Source: Devosia sp. RR2S18 (GTDB taxonomy: Bacteria; Pseudomonadota; Alphaproteobacteria; Rhizobiales; Devosiaceae). Taken from it: a stretch of 64,000 bases of DNA. Below, in pieces: positions 46,019-55,481 of the stretch. The position numbers were made by a program, and so were the translations under genes. Under the pieces are notes generated by a model, which saw only the letters and a list, made by a program, of their open reading frames with translations, made no database searches and had not been told where the DNA came from. The stretch's first letter is position 1. Each line of letters starts with the position of its first letter. Location: the NCBI RefSeq assembly GCF_030177755.1, contig NZ_CP126539.1:2442001-2506000 (forward strand). Direction: 5' to 3'.

Positions 46019-47095
46019 TCAGCTCTCGCGCGGTCGGTAGATGCGGCGGCCGTCGCTCTCCACGAGCCCTGCCTCAGTCAGGCGGGCGGAGCCGCGGACC
46101 ACCAGGTCGCCGCTCAGGATGCGGTGCTCAGCCTCTATTTCCCCGCTGGTGATCTGATCCATCAGGATGTCGACCGTGGCTTCCACCATCTTCTTGAGCG
46201 GTTGGCTCATCGAGGTGATGCCGTAGCTGGTCCAGCGCGCCGGGCCGACGTCGTCATAGCCGACGATGGAGAGATCTTTCGGGATCGAAAGCCCGAACTC
46301 GTAGCGGGCGACATCCATCACGGCCACGGCCATGTGGTCGTTGGCAACGAACAGCGCCTCAGGCCGGTCCGAGCGCGATAGCATTTCCCGCGCCGCTGTC
46401 TCCGCGTCGGCACGATTATAGTTGCCGGTGCCGATGGTGATCTCGGTGAAGCCATGCGCCGCTAGCGCGTCCCGGTACCCCTCGAAGCGGTCGCGGTTGG
46501 TCGACGAGTTCTCGAGACCGGCGATATAGCCAAAGCTCTTGTGGCCACCAGCGACGAGGAAATCGGCGATGCGCTTGCCGCCCTCGCGGTTTCGGGTGGT
46601 CACGCTGGAAACCGCGTCGCGTTCGGTGGTGCGGTTGAACAGTACAACGGGGATACCGGCCGTCGCGCATTCCTCGGAGAGTTCGGAGGAGAGCGAGGTC
46701 GACGCCAAGATGATCCCGTCCACGCGATACTGCATCAGCTGATCGAAGACGGGATCGCTGTCGCGGTCCATGAAGCCGGTGAACAGCAGCAGATGGTAGT
46801 TCTCCGCGGCGAGAGCGCGGCCCAACTCTTCCAGCACATCGGGATAAAACAGGTTCTCGAGATAGGCCATCACCACGGCAATGATGCGCGAGCGTGAGGT
46901 GATCAGCGAGCGGGCAATGGCATTAGGCCGGTAGCCCAGGACCTTGGCCGAAGCGAGCACCTTGGCTCGCGTCTTGGGCGAAATGGAAGCGCCTGGCGTG
47001 AAGGTGCGCGACACGGCCGACTGCGACACGCCGGCATGCTCTGCCACCTGCGAGGACGTGACGCCCGGCTTTTTGCCGCCTATTCCGCTGTCCAT
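46019..47095 (-). CDS. LacI family regulator of the catabolic cluster
   Basis: 358 residues from ATG 47095. HTH VTSSQVAEHAGVSQSAVSRTFTP, hinge AIARSLITSRS, then the sugar-binding-like sensor (FVANDHMAVAVMDVARYEFG; LSIVGYDDVGPARWTSYGI). Its first codons overlap the end of the SDR gene by 16 bp, making it the last gene of the HDH2-SDR-lacI unit headed by operator C. It probably binds the five TTGCATACGTATGCAA-like sites and so represses its own synthesis too. Confidence 0.9.
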   Translation of the reverse strand: MDSGIGGKKPGVTSSQVAEHAGVSQSAVSRTFTPGASISPKTRAKVLASAKVLGYRPNAIARSLITSRSRIIAVVMAYLENLFYPDVLEELGRALAAENYHLLLFTGFMDRDSDPVFDQLMQYRVDGIILASTSLSSELSEECATAGIPVVLFNRTTERDAVSSVTTRNREGGKRIADFLVAGGHKSFGYIAGLENSSTNRDRFEGYRDALAAHGFTEITIGTGNYNRADAETAAREMLSRSDRPEALFVANDHMAVAVMDVARYEFGLSIPKDLSIVGYDDVGPARWTSYGITSMSQPLKKMVEATVDILMDQITSGEIEAEHRILSGDLVVRGSARLTEAGLVESDGRRIYRPRES

Positions 47096-47844
47096 CCGCC
47101 ATCCACCAGAAGCGATGTGCCGGTCACCAATGCGGCGGCATCGGACGCCAGGAACACGATCGGGCCCATGATATCCTCCACCCGCCCAAGCCGACCGAGC
47201 TTGATCTTGGACAGGACCCAGGCCCTGAATTCGGGATCGCTGAGGCTCTTCTCCGTCAGTTCGGTCTCGATAAAGGTCGGGCACACAGTGTTGACGCGAA
47301 TATTGCTGGCGCCAAGCTCGATGGCCATGCCTTTGGTCAATCCTTCAACAGCGTGCTTGCTAGCTGCGTAGATCGAGCGCCGCGGCCCTGACACATGCCC
47401 CATCTGCGAAGAGATGTTGATGATGGAGCCACCCTGCCCCGTAGCGAGCAGACGCCGGACCACGGCCTGCGAGACAAAGATGGTGGCAGCGAGGTTTAGG
47501 TCCATCACCGCACGATAGTCGGTCTCAGTCGCCGCCACGAATTCGCTGTGCCGCGCCGTGCCCGCCGAATTCACCAGTATCTGGAAAGGGTCCGCCTCAG
47601 CGATGAAGTCCGCCACGGCGTCGGTATCGGTGATGTCGATCGCGACGCCTTCGGCGGCAAGCCCCGCCTCCGCCATCTCATTGACGACCCGGGTCACGTC
47701 CTCCGCCGTGCGCGCCGCCACCGTCACATAGGCTCCGGCTTCCGCCAATGCCACGGATGCACCCAGCCCGATGCCACGCGTGCCGCCGGTAACAAGGGCA
47801 CGTTTACCGTCGAGGCGAAAGCTGGGGGTACGCGGCAGGACCAT
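47080..47844 (-). CDS. Short-chain dehydrogenase/reductase
   Basis: 254 residues. TGGTRGIGLGASVAL cofactor loop, NSAG, catalytic Ser in NISSQMG, YAASK, and the C-terminal VTGTSLLVDGGWTAE typical of FabG/gluconate-dehydrogenase-like SDRs. It starts 2 bp after the stop of the histidinol-dehydrogenase-like gene. In the HpsOPN pathway an SDR epimerises a diol ahead of an HDH-type oxidation; a similar pairing may exist here, but that is inference. Confidence 0.88.
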   Translation of the reverse strand: MVLPRTPSFRLDGKRALVTGGTRGIGLGASVALAEAGAYVTVAARTAEDVTRVVNEMAEAGLAAEGVAIDITDTDAVADFIAEADPFQILVNSAGTARHSEFVAATETDYRAVMDLNLAATIFVSQAVVRRLLATGQGGSIINISSQMGHVSGPRRSIYAASKHAVEGLTKGMAIELGASNIRVNTVCPTFIETELTEKSLSDPEFRAWVLSKIKLGRLGRVEDIMGPIVFLASDAAALVTGTSLLVDGGWTAE

Positions 47845-47846
47845 CG

Positions 47847-49175
47847 CTATTTCACCGCCTCGGTGCGTGGCCCAGCCGCCGTGCCATATGGCACATTCCT
47901 GCCGCCATAGCGACGCACCCGCACATTGGCCTGTTCGGCGTGGCCGACAAAGCCTTCGAGCATGGCCAGCCGAGAGCCATATTCGCCGATCATTGCCGAA
48001 GCTTCGTCAGATGTGACGGTCTGCCAAGTACAGGTCTTCATAAACTTCCCCACCCAGAGACCGCCGGTATAGCGCGCCGCCTTCATTGTGGGGAGGGTAT
48101 GATTGGTGCCGATGACCTTGTCGCCATAAGCCACATTGGTCCGCGGCCCCAAAAAGAGCGCACCGTAATTGCGCATGTTGTCCCGAAACCACATGTCGCG
48201 GTCGGTCATCACCTGCACATGCTCGGAGGCGATGCGGTCTGCCTCCGCCAGCATCTCGTCATAGTCCTCGCAAACGATCACTTCGCCGAAGTCCTGCCAA
48301 GCCTGCTGCGCGACCTCTCCCGTGGGCAGGATCTCCAGTAGCCGCTCGATCTCGGCCATGGTATCGCGGGCCAGCTTTTCCGAATTGGTCAGCAGAATGG
48401 CCGGCGATGTGGGGCCATGCTCGGCCTGGCCCAATAAATCGGTGGCGCAGATCTCGCCATCCACCGTCTCGTCGGCGATCACCAAAGTCTCGGTTGGGCC
48501 GGCAAACAGATCGATGCCCACCCGACCGTAGAGTTGGCGCTTCGCCTCGGCAACAAACGCGTTGCCGGGACCGACCAGCATGTCCACCGGATCGATGCTC
48601 TCGGTACCGATCGCCATGGCGCCGATCGCCTGAATGCCGCCTAGCACATAGATTTCGTCGGCACCGGCCATCGCCTGTGCGGCGACAATCGCCGGTGCGG
48701 GTCTGCCTCCAAAGGGCGGCGCACAGGTAATGACCCGCTCGCAGCCAGCTACCTTGGCGGTAATCACCGACATGTGAGCGGACGCCAGGAGCGGATATTT
48801 GCCACCCGGCACATAGCAGCCGACGGCACTGATCGGCACATGCTTGTGGCCGAGGATCACGCCAGGAAGGGTCTCGACCTCAAGATCGAGCATTGTTGCC
48901 TTCTGCTTTTCAGCAAAGTTGCGGACCTGCGCCTGGGCGAACTCGATATCGGCAAGGTCCTGCTCGGACAGTTCGGCCTTGCACGCCTCGATCTCTGACT
49001 GGCTCAGACGAAAGTCGGTACGATCCCACTTGTCGAACTTGCGCGACAGCTCACGGACGGCCTCGTCGCCTCGCTTCTCGATATCTGCCAGCATCGTCTC
49101 TACGGTCGCGCGAACCTGCCGGTCAGCCTCTAGCCGCGCTTCGACATCCTTACCGCGCTTCAGCCATGTCGGCAT
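47847..49175 (-). CDS. Histidinol dehydrogenase family enzyme (HpsN-like), copy 2
   Basis: 442 residues from ATG 49175 (GAGGAGGCG site). All HisD-fold metal and catalytic residues are present: [33 protein letters not shown] and C-terminal His in [11 protein letters not shown]. It differs from copy 1 throughout, so it is not a recent duplicate and probably acts on a different or successive intermediate. First gene of the unit with SDR and LacI; operator C lies 30 bp upstream. Confidence 0.87.
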   Translation of the reverse strand: MPTWLKRGKDVEARLEADRQVRATVETMLADIEKRGDEAVRELSRKFDKWDRTDFRLSQSEIEACKAELSEQDLADIEFAQAQVRNFAEKQKATMLDLEVETLPGVILGHKHVPISAVGCYVPGGKYPLLASAHMSVITAKVAGCERVITCAPPFGGRPAPAIVAAQAMAGADEIYVLGGIQAIGAMAIGTESIDPVDMLVGPGNAFVAEAKRQLYGRVGIDLFAGPTETLVIADETVDGEICATDLLGQAEHGPTSPAILLTNSEKLARDTMAEIERLLEILPTGEVAQQAWQDFGEVIVCEDYDEMLAEADRIASEHVQVMTDRDMWFRDNMRNYGALFLGPRTNVAYGDKVIGTNHTLPTMKAARYTGGLWVGKFMKTCTWQTVTSDEASAMIGEYGSRLAMLEGFVGHAEQANVRVRRYGGRNVPYGTAAGPRTEAVK

Positions 49176-49205
49176 GGACGCCTCCTCCACTTCTTGAGAA
49201 CAGTG

Positions 49206-49221
49206 TTGCATACGTATGCAA
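49206..49221. promoter_or_regulatory. LacI-type operator C (perfect palindrome)
   Basis: TTGCATACGTATGCAA, a perfect 16-bp palindrome 30 bp before the start of the second histidinol-dehydrogenase-like gene and just after the amidase stop codon. Reference sequence for the other sites. Confidence 0.88.
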
Positions 49222-49245
49222 CTTGGTAAACTGAAAGCTTGTGCT

Positions 49246-50844
49246 CTACGCCGCTTTCTTGGGCAGTGGCGGCCGAAGGTCGGCCAAGCCGGTGGTCTGC
49301 TCATAGTGATGCCCGACCTGACAGATCGTGGCCTCGTCCCAGTGCTTGCCAACCAACTGCATGCCCACCGGCAGCCCGTCCACAAAGCCAATCGGCAAAG
49401 CCAAGGCCGGATGCCCCGTCAGGTTGAACGGCAAGGTCCGCATCGCCGTCCAGCGCGGCGCTATGCCATCGAACTCGCTGAACTTGGGTGCTGTTGCCAG
49501 CACACTTGCGGTCAGCAATACATCGCAGCCCGCCAGTACCCGGTTCATCTGTTCTGCTATGGCGGTCCGTGCCCGCTGCGCTTGCAGCAGATCGGCAGCC
49601 GAAAGCGCGAACCCCGATGCCAGGCTTTGATAGGCGAGCCGCCCGTAATCCCCGGCCCTGCAACGCAGGTTATGCTCATGGATGGCATAGGCCTCGGCCT
49701 GCAGGATCACCGCCCCGCAATCCTCGATTTCCTGGTAGTCAGGAAGCTCAACCTCTTGAATTTCATAGCCCAAAAGGGACAGTTGGCTTGCCGCCTGGTC
49801 CAAAAGTGCTGCGGTCGGGGGCAACAGTCCGTTAGCATCAAGGTGCCAATTCCGCGCATAAGCTACTCGCAATCGAGGCTCTTGCTGCCCCAGCTTCGAG
49901 GCTGCAGCAGCACCGCGATTCGGTTCGGAGATGGCATCGAGGGTAACCGCAGCTTCCCCCACCGTCGCACTTACCGGCCCCACATGGTCCATGCTCCAGC
50001 TCAGTGGAAACACGCCATCGCGAGAGACCCGGCCATAAGTTGGCTTTAGCCCCACCACCCCGCAATAAGCGGCGGGCGAGCGCACGGAGCCACCGGTATC
50101 GGTACCAATGGCGGTCCGGAGCAATCCCCCCGCTACGGCAGCAGCGGATCCCGACGATGAACCGCCGGTGATATGATCGACATTCCAGGGATTTACAGCA
50201 GAGGGGAACGGCAGGTCGAAACTCGGCCCCACCACCGCAAACTCATAGGTCGACAGCTTGCCGAGCAGTACTGCGCCACGATCTTTCAAGCGTCTGGCGA
50301 CCACGGCATCGGTGTCAGGCACATGGTCCTGCATCAGCCTTGAATGGCAGGTCGTTTTAATGCCTGCCGTATCGATCAGGTCCTTGAGACCGTAAGGAAT
50401 TCCCTGCATCGGGCCCCTGTCGACCCCGCGAGAAAACGCTGCGTCGGCTGCTGCGGCATCGGCAAGTGCCCGCTGTTTCGTCACCGAGATGAACGCATGA
50501 TAAACCGGATCCAGCGCCTCGATCCGCGCTAGCGCCGCCTCGGTCAATTCAACCGAGGACAAGCTTCCAGCCCGCAGGCGAGCACCTGCTTCGAGGATAG
50601 TGAGTTCGTGCAGCGGCTTGTTGGCAGCACCCTGGTCCGCAGACGCCATTGGCGAGGCTGCCGCCGTGAGTCCGGGCCCCTCAACTCCCAGCGTAAAGAC
50701 GTGCGCTGGCTCACCTCTCGCGCTGCGCAGCCCTTCAGCGGCAGCCTTGAGGCCAGCTGCCCCTTCAAATATCTGCTTCTGATATTCCGCCGGAATGTCC
50801 AGCCTTTCAGCACGGGCAAGCGCCGGTAGATCTGCCGAACTCAT
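49246..50844 (-). CDS. Amidase-signature enzyme with N-terminal AtzG-like domain
   Basis: 532 residues from ATG 50844. Residues about 70-530 are an amidase-signature enzyme with catalytic Lys in [11 protein letters not shown], the [12 protein letters not shown] block with the cis-Ser, and the Ser nucleophile region [20 protein letters not shown]. The first 60 residues ([19 protein letters not shown]...PAHVF) resemble the small AtzG/GatC-like partner of AtzE-type amidases, here fused. It starts 7 bp after the transporter ATPase gene, so import and amide hydrolysis are probably coupled, suggesting a nitrogen-containing substrate. Confidence 0.82.
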   Translation of the reverse strand: MSSADLPALARAERLDIPAEYQKQIFEGAAGLKAAAEGLRSARGEPAHVFTLGVEGPGLTAAASPMASADQGAANKPLHELTILEAGARLRAGSLSSVELTEAALARIEALDPVYHAFISVTKQRALADAAAADAAFSRGVDRGPMQGIPYGLKDLIDTAGIKTTCHSRLMQDHVPDTDAVVARRLKDRGAVLLGKLSTYEFAVVGPSFDLPFPSAVNPWNVDHITGGSSSGSAAAVAGGLLRTAIGTDTGGSVRSPAAYCGVVGLKPTYGRVSRDGVFPLSWSMDHVGPVSATVGEAAVTLDAISEPNRGAAAASKLGQQEPRLRVAYARNWHLDANGLLPPTAALLDQAASQLSLLGYEIQEVELPDYQEIEDCGAVILQAEAYAIHEHNLRCRAGDYGRLAYQSLASGFALSAADLLQAQRARTAIAEQMNRVLAGCDVLLTASVLATAPKFSEFDGIAPRWTAMRTLPFNLTGHPALALPIGFVDGLPVGMQLVGKHWDEATICQVGHHYEQTTGLADLRPPLPKKAA

Positions 50845-50851
50845 CCTAGCC

Positions 50852-51904
50852 TCACGCCTCGATCCGTTGACCACTCTGGCGGTCGAACAGGTGCACTGAT
50901 TGTGGGGCAACTGCAATGCGAACCACATCGCCGATCTCGGCGCGATAGTCCTTGCCGACCTTGATCGACACCAGTTCACCGGCAACGCGGAGCGAAATCA
51001 TCGTTGCTTCACCCAGGAGCTCGACGGAGTAAATCGGCGCCTCGATCTGCCCCCCTTCGGCAGCAAGCGTCGCATCCTCGGCGCGGAAACCTAAAGTCAC
51101 TGGGCCGTTGCTGCGCCCATTGAGGCCCCCGATACGAATGTTATCCCCGGTGAACACGCCATCGCTTATGATGCCGTCAACGAGGTTCATGGCGGGAGAG
51201 CCAATAAAGCCAGCAACAAAGGTGTTAGCCGGACGATCATAGATTTCCATGGGCGTGCCGACCTGTTGAATCACGCCCTTCTTCATCACCACAACCCGGT
51301 CAGCCAAAGTCATGGCCTCGATCTGATCGTGCGTCACGTAAATCGTGGTGCGCTTGAGGGTGTGATGCAAATTCTTGATCTGGGCGCGCGTGGATACACG
51401 TAGTTTCGCATCGAGGTTGGAGAGCGGCTCGTCCATCAGGAAGGCGTTGGGCTCGCGGACAATGGCCCGCGCCAGGGCCACGCGCTGCCGCTGCCCGCCG
51501 GAAAGCGCAGCCGGCCGGCGCTCGAGAAAATCATCGAGTTCCACCATCTTGCTGGCAGCCATCACGCGATCATGGTGCTGATCGGCCGGGACCTTCCGCA
51601 CCTTGAGCGGGAAGCGGATGTTCTCGTAGACGGTCATATTGGGGTAGAGCCCATAGCTCTGGAACACCATCGAGATGTCCCGATCCTTGGGTTCAAGCTT
51701 GTTGACCAGCCGGTCGCCGATCCAGATCTCGCCTTCGGTGATGTCCTCAAGCCCAGCGATCATGCGCATGGTGGTGGTCTTGCCGCAGCCGGAGGGCCCC
51801 AGCAGCACCAGGAACTCCTGGTCGGCGATGTCGAGATTGAAGTTGTCGACACCGACGAAGTTGTTCCAACGCTTGGAGATGTTCTTGAGACGGATCTGCG
51901 CCAT
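50852..51904 (-). CDS. Sugar ABC transporter ATP-binding protein (UgpC type)
   Basis: 350 residues. Walker [24 protein letters not shown], signature LSGGQRQRVALARAI, Walker [26 protein letters not shown], then a TOBE-type C-terminal domain. It separates from the permease gene by 5 bp and precedes the amidase gene. Confidence 0.94.
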   Translation of the reverse strand: MAQIRLKNISKRWNNFVGVDNFNLDIADQEFLVLLGPSGCGKTTTMRMIAGLEDITEGEIWIGDRLVNKLEPKDRDISMVFQSYGLYPNMTVYENIRFPLKVRKVPADQHHDRVMAASKMVELDDFLERRPAALSGGQRQRVALARAIVREPNAFLMDEPLSNLDAKLRVSTRAQIKNLHHTLKRTTIYVTHDQIEAMTLADRVVVMKKGVIQQVGTPMEIYDRPANTFVAGFIGSPAMNLVDGIISDGVFTGDNIRIGGLNGRSNGPVTLGFRAEDATLAAEGGQIEAPIYSVELLGEATMISLRVAGELVSIKVGKDYRAEIGDVVRIAVAPQSVHLFDRQSGQRIEA

Positions 51905-51909
51905 GAGGA

Positions 51910-52794
51910 TCAGCCTTTCACTGCGCCGGCGGTCAAACCGCTGACGATCTGGCGTTGGAAGAAGAGGACGAGCACAAAGAGCGGCACCGTCGCCGAGACC
52001 ACCGCAGCCACAGCAAACATCACATTGCCCTGCTCCTGCACCGAGCCGAGGAAGCTCGAGATCTTGGGCACCATGGTCTGATTGTCGGCAGACAGGAGCA
52101 TGGAGGTGACGGCGAAGTCATTGTAGGCGAGTAAGAAGCTGAACAGCCCAGTGGTCACCACGCCGGGCCACATCACGGGTATGATGACCATGCGGAACGC
52201 CTGGAACCTGGTGCAACCATCCACCATGGCACTTTCATCCAAGTCCTTGGGAATACTTAGGAAGAAGGAGTGCAGCATCCACAGCGTGAAGGGCTGATTG
52301 ATCGCCACCAGCACAATAATCGATGTCGGCAAAACGCCCCAGATGTTGAGCTGAAAAAAGGGCAGCAGATAGCCCGAGACCAAGGTGATGTGCGGCATGG
52401 CGCGGAAAACGAGGGCTGCGATCAGGATCCAGAAGGCGTAGCGCTGCCCCGACCGGGCGAGCGCATAGCCACCAAGCGTTCCCAGCGTCAGCGAGATCAC
52501 CGTGACGCAAATCGTGACGATCCCTGTGTTCAGGGCAGCCTTCCAGAACTCCCGTGTAACCCAGGCGCCGTGGTAACCGTCACCCGTGAAGGGCGAGCCC
52601 GTCTGGCGAACCGTGTAAGTGCCGAAGATCGCATTCCACCAGCTCTCGCGGCTGAAGAAGTCCGGCTCCACCTTGAACGAGCCCCAAACCGTCCAGAAGA
52701 ACGGAAAGGCTGCCAGGATTACCCAGATAACGATAAAGCCATAAATGAAGATGTTTAGGGGAAGCGGGCGTTTGTGAGTTGCCGTTTCAGACAT
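51910..52794 (-). CDS. ABC transporter permease (MalG type)
   Basis: 294 residues from ATG 52794. Six membrane helices, with the EAA loop DESAMVDGCTRFQAFRMVIIPVMWPG. A 60-residue periplasmic stretch follows helix 1 (around PDFFSRESWWNAIF). It pairs with the MalF-type permease whose stop is 2 bp upstream. Confidence 0.92.
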   Translation of the reverse strand: MSETATHKRPLPLNIFIYGFIVIWVILAAFPFFWTVWGSFKVEPDFFSRESWWNAIFGTYTVRQTGSPFTGDGYHGAWVTREFWKAALNTGIVTICVTVISLTLGTLGGYALARSGQRYAFWILIAALVFRAMPHITLVSGYLLPFFQLNIWGVLPTSIIVLVAINQPFTLWMLHSFFLSIPKDLDESAMVDGCTRFQAFRMVIIPVMWPGVVTTGLFSFLLAYNDFAVTSMLLSADNQTMVPKISSFLGSVQEQGNVMFAVAAVVSATVPLFVLVLFFQRQIVSGLTAGAVKG

Positions 52795-52796
52795 GG

Positions 52797-53828
52797 TCAC
52801 ACCACCTTCCGGTTGAATTCGCGCCAGGTGCGGACCAGCACTGGCATCAGCAGGATGACCACCCCGAGGATCGTCAGAACCGACGTTGCGCCAGCCGAGC
52901 CAAAGAGCTGCGCGTCTCCCGACAGATCGTTGAAGATCATCCAGGACAGCGAAGTGGCGTTGGCCTCCGCAGAAAAGCCGACAATGGGCTCGAAGACCCG
53001 GAAATTATCCATGAGTTGCACCAGCGCGACAAATGTTGCGAGCGGCGCCAGATGCGGAATGATGACATAGCGGATGCGCTCCCAGCGCGAGGCGCCATCG
53101 ATCATTGCCGACTCGAGAGTATCGGCTGGCACGGTCTGCAGACCGGCATAGAAAACGACGAAGCTGAAGGGTCCGTTGGTCCAGACGCCATAGGCCAGCA
53201 GAGATAGCCAAGTCAGCAGCGGAGAGGCGCGAAGCGACAGCGTCGGATCGTTGAAGATTTCCTGGATCGTCGCACCCACGATGCCGCGAGGCTGGATCAT
53301 CCAATAGAGGATCAGCGAGCCGATGAGCGGCGTGATGATCATGGGCAGGAGCGAAAAGAATATCACCGGCCCTTTGGTGGGCTTGGGGAGCGCATTTACA
53401 GCCAAGGCGATCGCAAATCCGAGCGCCATGGCGAGCGGGGTCACGACGAAGCAATAGACCAGGGTGAAGGCAAGCGCCTTGTAGAATGGCAGATTGTAGA
53501 TCCGGTTTACCACGTCGCCCAGGCCGCTGTTGCTGGCCAGGATTGCGCCGATTTCATCCACAGCGAGATGACCGCGATTGAGATAAGTCCCAAAGCCATT
53601 GAACTGTCCAAGTGGCTGGGCTTCCTTGAGCGCCTCCGTAGCGGCAGTGTCGACGCGCAATTCGGTCGTGCAGCCGCCGAAAGGCTGGCAATTCTCGACT
53701 TCGACCAGCACCCGCCCATGCTCGACATGCAGGCTCTGCACAACAACCGAAACGACCGGCAGGGCTATAAACAGCACCATGGCGATCAGCGACGGTAAGA
53801 TGAAGGCAAAGAACGTCTTATGCGGCAT
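52797..53828 (-). CDS. ABC transporter permease (MalF type)
   Basis: 343 residues from ATG 53828 (GGGGAGG site). After helix 1 there is a periplasmic insert of roughly 90 residues with a Cys pair (ENCQPFGGCTTEL), which could form a disulfide. The EAA-type loop reads ESAMIDGASRWERIRYVIIPHLAP. The long insert is unusual but MalF of enteric bacteria also has an enlarged periplasmic loop. Confidence 0.91.
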   Translation of the reverse strand: MPHKTFFAFILPSLIAMVLFIALPVVSVVVQSLHVEHGRVLVEVENCQPFGGCTTELRVDTAATEALKEAQPLGQFNGFGTYLNRGHLAVDEIGAILASNSGLGDVVNRIYNLPFYKALAFTLVYCFVVTPLAMALGFAIALAVNALPKPTKGPVIFFSLLPMIITPLIGSLILYWMIQPRGIVGATIQEIFNDPTLSLRASPLLTWLSLLAYGVWTNGPFSFVVFYAGLQTVPADTLESAMIDGASRWERIRYVIIPHLAPLATFVALVQLMDNFRVFEPIVGFSAEANATSLSWMIFNDLSGDAQLFGSAGATSVLTILGVVILLMPVLVRTWREFNRKVV

Positions 53829-53891
53829 GCGATGCCTCCCCCTGCTGCTGGTTTTTGAGAATCCATATGCGGTGCACCCCTGGAGAGTGCG

Positions 53892-53955
53892 GGTGGAGGT
53901 CCGGCAAGCCGGAGGGAATGGCCTCCACCAACGTCCTCCCGCCAACGCGGGAGGA
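53892..53955 (-). terminator. Double stem-loop after the solute-binding-protein gene
   Basis: Two hairpins stand between the binding-protein and permease genes: GGTGGAGG pairs with CCTCCACC around an inner CCGGC/GCCGG (53892-53929), and TCCTCCCGC pairs with GCGGGAGGA (53934-53955). No T-run follows, so read-through is likely, with mRNA protection of the binding-protein part. Confidence 0.65.
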
Positions 53956-53969
53956 TCTCATTGGCGCCT

Positions 53970-55208
53970 TTAGAGGTAACCGCCCTCACGCGCCGCTGTG
54001 TCGTAAGCGGCCTTCACGTCGGCAAGAGCCTGCTCGGCTGACTCGTTGCCAGCCATGAACTCGGCCAATTCGGTGGACAGCGCCGTGTGAAGCAGGCCCA
54101 TGTAGGGCTGCATCGGGTAGGCACGCGCGCCGCCATTGGCCGTGGCAATAACACCGACGGCCGCAGGGCCCGGCTCATAGCCTTCAACCAGCCAAGTGGC
54201 TACGCCAGAGTTCTCCGCTACCATCTCCGGGCTGATGCCATGGACCATAGCCTGGAAGGAGGCCGCTGCATCCTCGTCGGACACGTTCTTGGCAATGGTG
54301 AAGCCGTCCCACCAAAGGGCAGCCGCCGGAACGGTTCCGTCGCCGACGGTCGGGGCCGCTGCTAGCACGGTGTTCTCAGCAACGCCTTCAGCCGCACCCT
54401 CGTCATCGATGGTGGCGCCGGCAAGCGAGCCCCACTCGTTCATGATCGCAACATTCCCGGCTTCGTATTCAGCCTTGATCGCGTTGGCATCAAACGTCAG
54501 GTAATCGGGGTCCATGAACTCGGTCATGGCGCGCATGATCTCGAGCGTGCGCAGCCCGTCTTCATTGTCGATCGCCAGCTCTGCCGAGCCCGCCTCGAAA
54601 AATTCCGCGCCAGTCCCAAGATACGTGTTGACGAATTCCGCTGCGAGATCCCAGCCCGGCTTGACCGAGGCGGCCAACGGGTAATCCATCAGCCCTGCGT
54701 CCTTGATGGCCTGCGCCGCTGCCAGAACGTCTTCATAGGATGTCGGCGGCTCAACGCCGGCTTCTTCCAGAACATCTTTGCGATAGAACAGGTGCTGCGC
54801 GTTGCCCATAAATGCAATGGCCATTGTCTTGCCATCGATCTTGATCAGCTGATTGGGCATCAGGTCCTGACCATACTGCTCCACCAGATCATCAAGGGGC
54901 CGGATCAGATCGTCGTTGAGCAGCGGCACGATGGAGTTATTCGCCACTACCGCAACCGTGTATTCGGCCGGATTGATGGACAGCGCCGGAACCTGCAAGT
55001 TCTTGTGCTCAGCTGTAGCGTTGGCCGTCACGGTCACGCCGTCCGAGGCGCACTCTTCGGCTGTCGAATTGATGAGGCGCAGTGCCTCGAAGTCGTTGGA
55101 GAGAATGCGGACGGAGCCTGCCCCCTCTATTCCGCAATCCGCAAAAGCGGCGCCGGCAGTCAGGCCAAGCACGCCAAGCGACACCGTCGTCTTCAGCATT
55201 AAATTCAT
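53970..55208 (-). CDS. ABC transporter extracellular solute-binding protein
   Basis: 412 residues from ATG 55208, with a signal peptide (MLKTTVSLGVLGLTAGAAFA) and a family 1 binding-protein fold (GNAQHLFYRKDVLEEAGVEPPTSYEDVLAAA is typical). It heads the transporter-amidase operon. Two tandem LacI-type operators lie 126-164 bp upstream. Fold and MalFGK-type partners suggest a sugar or polyol; the amidase suggests an N-containing compound, so the ligand is open. Confidence 0.91.
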   Translation of the reverse strand: MNLMLKTTVSLGVLGLTAGAAFADCGIEGAGSVRILSNDFEALRLINSTAEECASDGVTVTANATAEHKNLQVPALSINPAEYTVAVVANNSIVPLLNDDLIRPLDDLVEQYGQDLMPNQLIKIDGKTMAIAFMGNAQHLFYRKDVLEEAGVEPPTSYEDVLAAAQAIKDAGLMDYPLAASVKPGWDLAAEFVNTYLGTGAEFFEAGSAELAIDNEDGLRTLEIMRAMTEFMDPDYLTFDANAIKAEYEAGNVAIMNEWGSLAGATIDDEGAAEGVAENTVLAAAPTVGDGTVPAAALWWDGFTIAKNVSDEDAAASFQAMVHGISPEMVAENSGVATWLVEGYEPGPAAVGVIATANGGARAYPMQPYMGLLHTALSTELAEFMAGNESAEQALADVKAAYDTAAREGGYL

Positions 55209-55333
55209 CTCGTTCTCCCTTGGCGCACGAGCACAAGGCCGGTCGCCGTCCCTGTTCCAACACTGTCCCGCAGCTGCGGTGAGTTCCTCAGACGCAGCCA
55301 TTATCTTCCGCACGTCACAATTGTTACGGGCGC

Positions 55334-55372
55334 TTGCATACGAATGCAAACGCTTTTTGCATTCGTATGCAA
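55334..55372. promoter_or_regulatory. Tandem LacI-type operators D1 and D2
   Basis: TTGCATACGAATGCAA (55334-55349) and TTGCATTCGTATGCAA (55357-55372), each one mismatch from the perfect palindrome, with centres 23 bp apart (about two helical turns). They stand before the binding-protein gene and should control the transporter-amidase operon most strongly. Beyond these, 55209-55333 shows nothing I can name. Confidence 0.87.
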
Positions 55373-55481
55373 TGGCAGGTCGTGACTGATTGGGAACCCA
55401 GCAGCAGTTGCCGGAAATGCTTTAAAGAGCGAAGGAGAAAGCGTGGGGCTTTGTGGAGGAAGCCCCGGGGCAGCGGTGACG

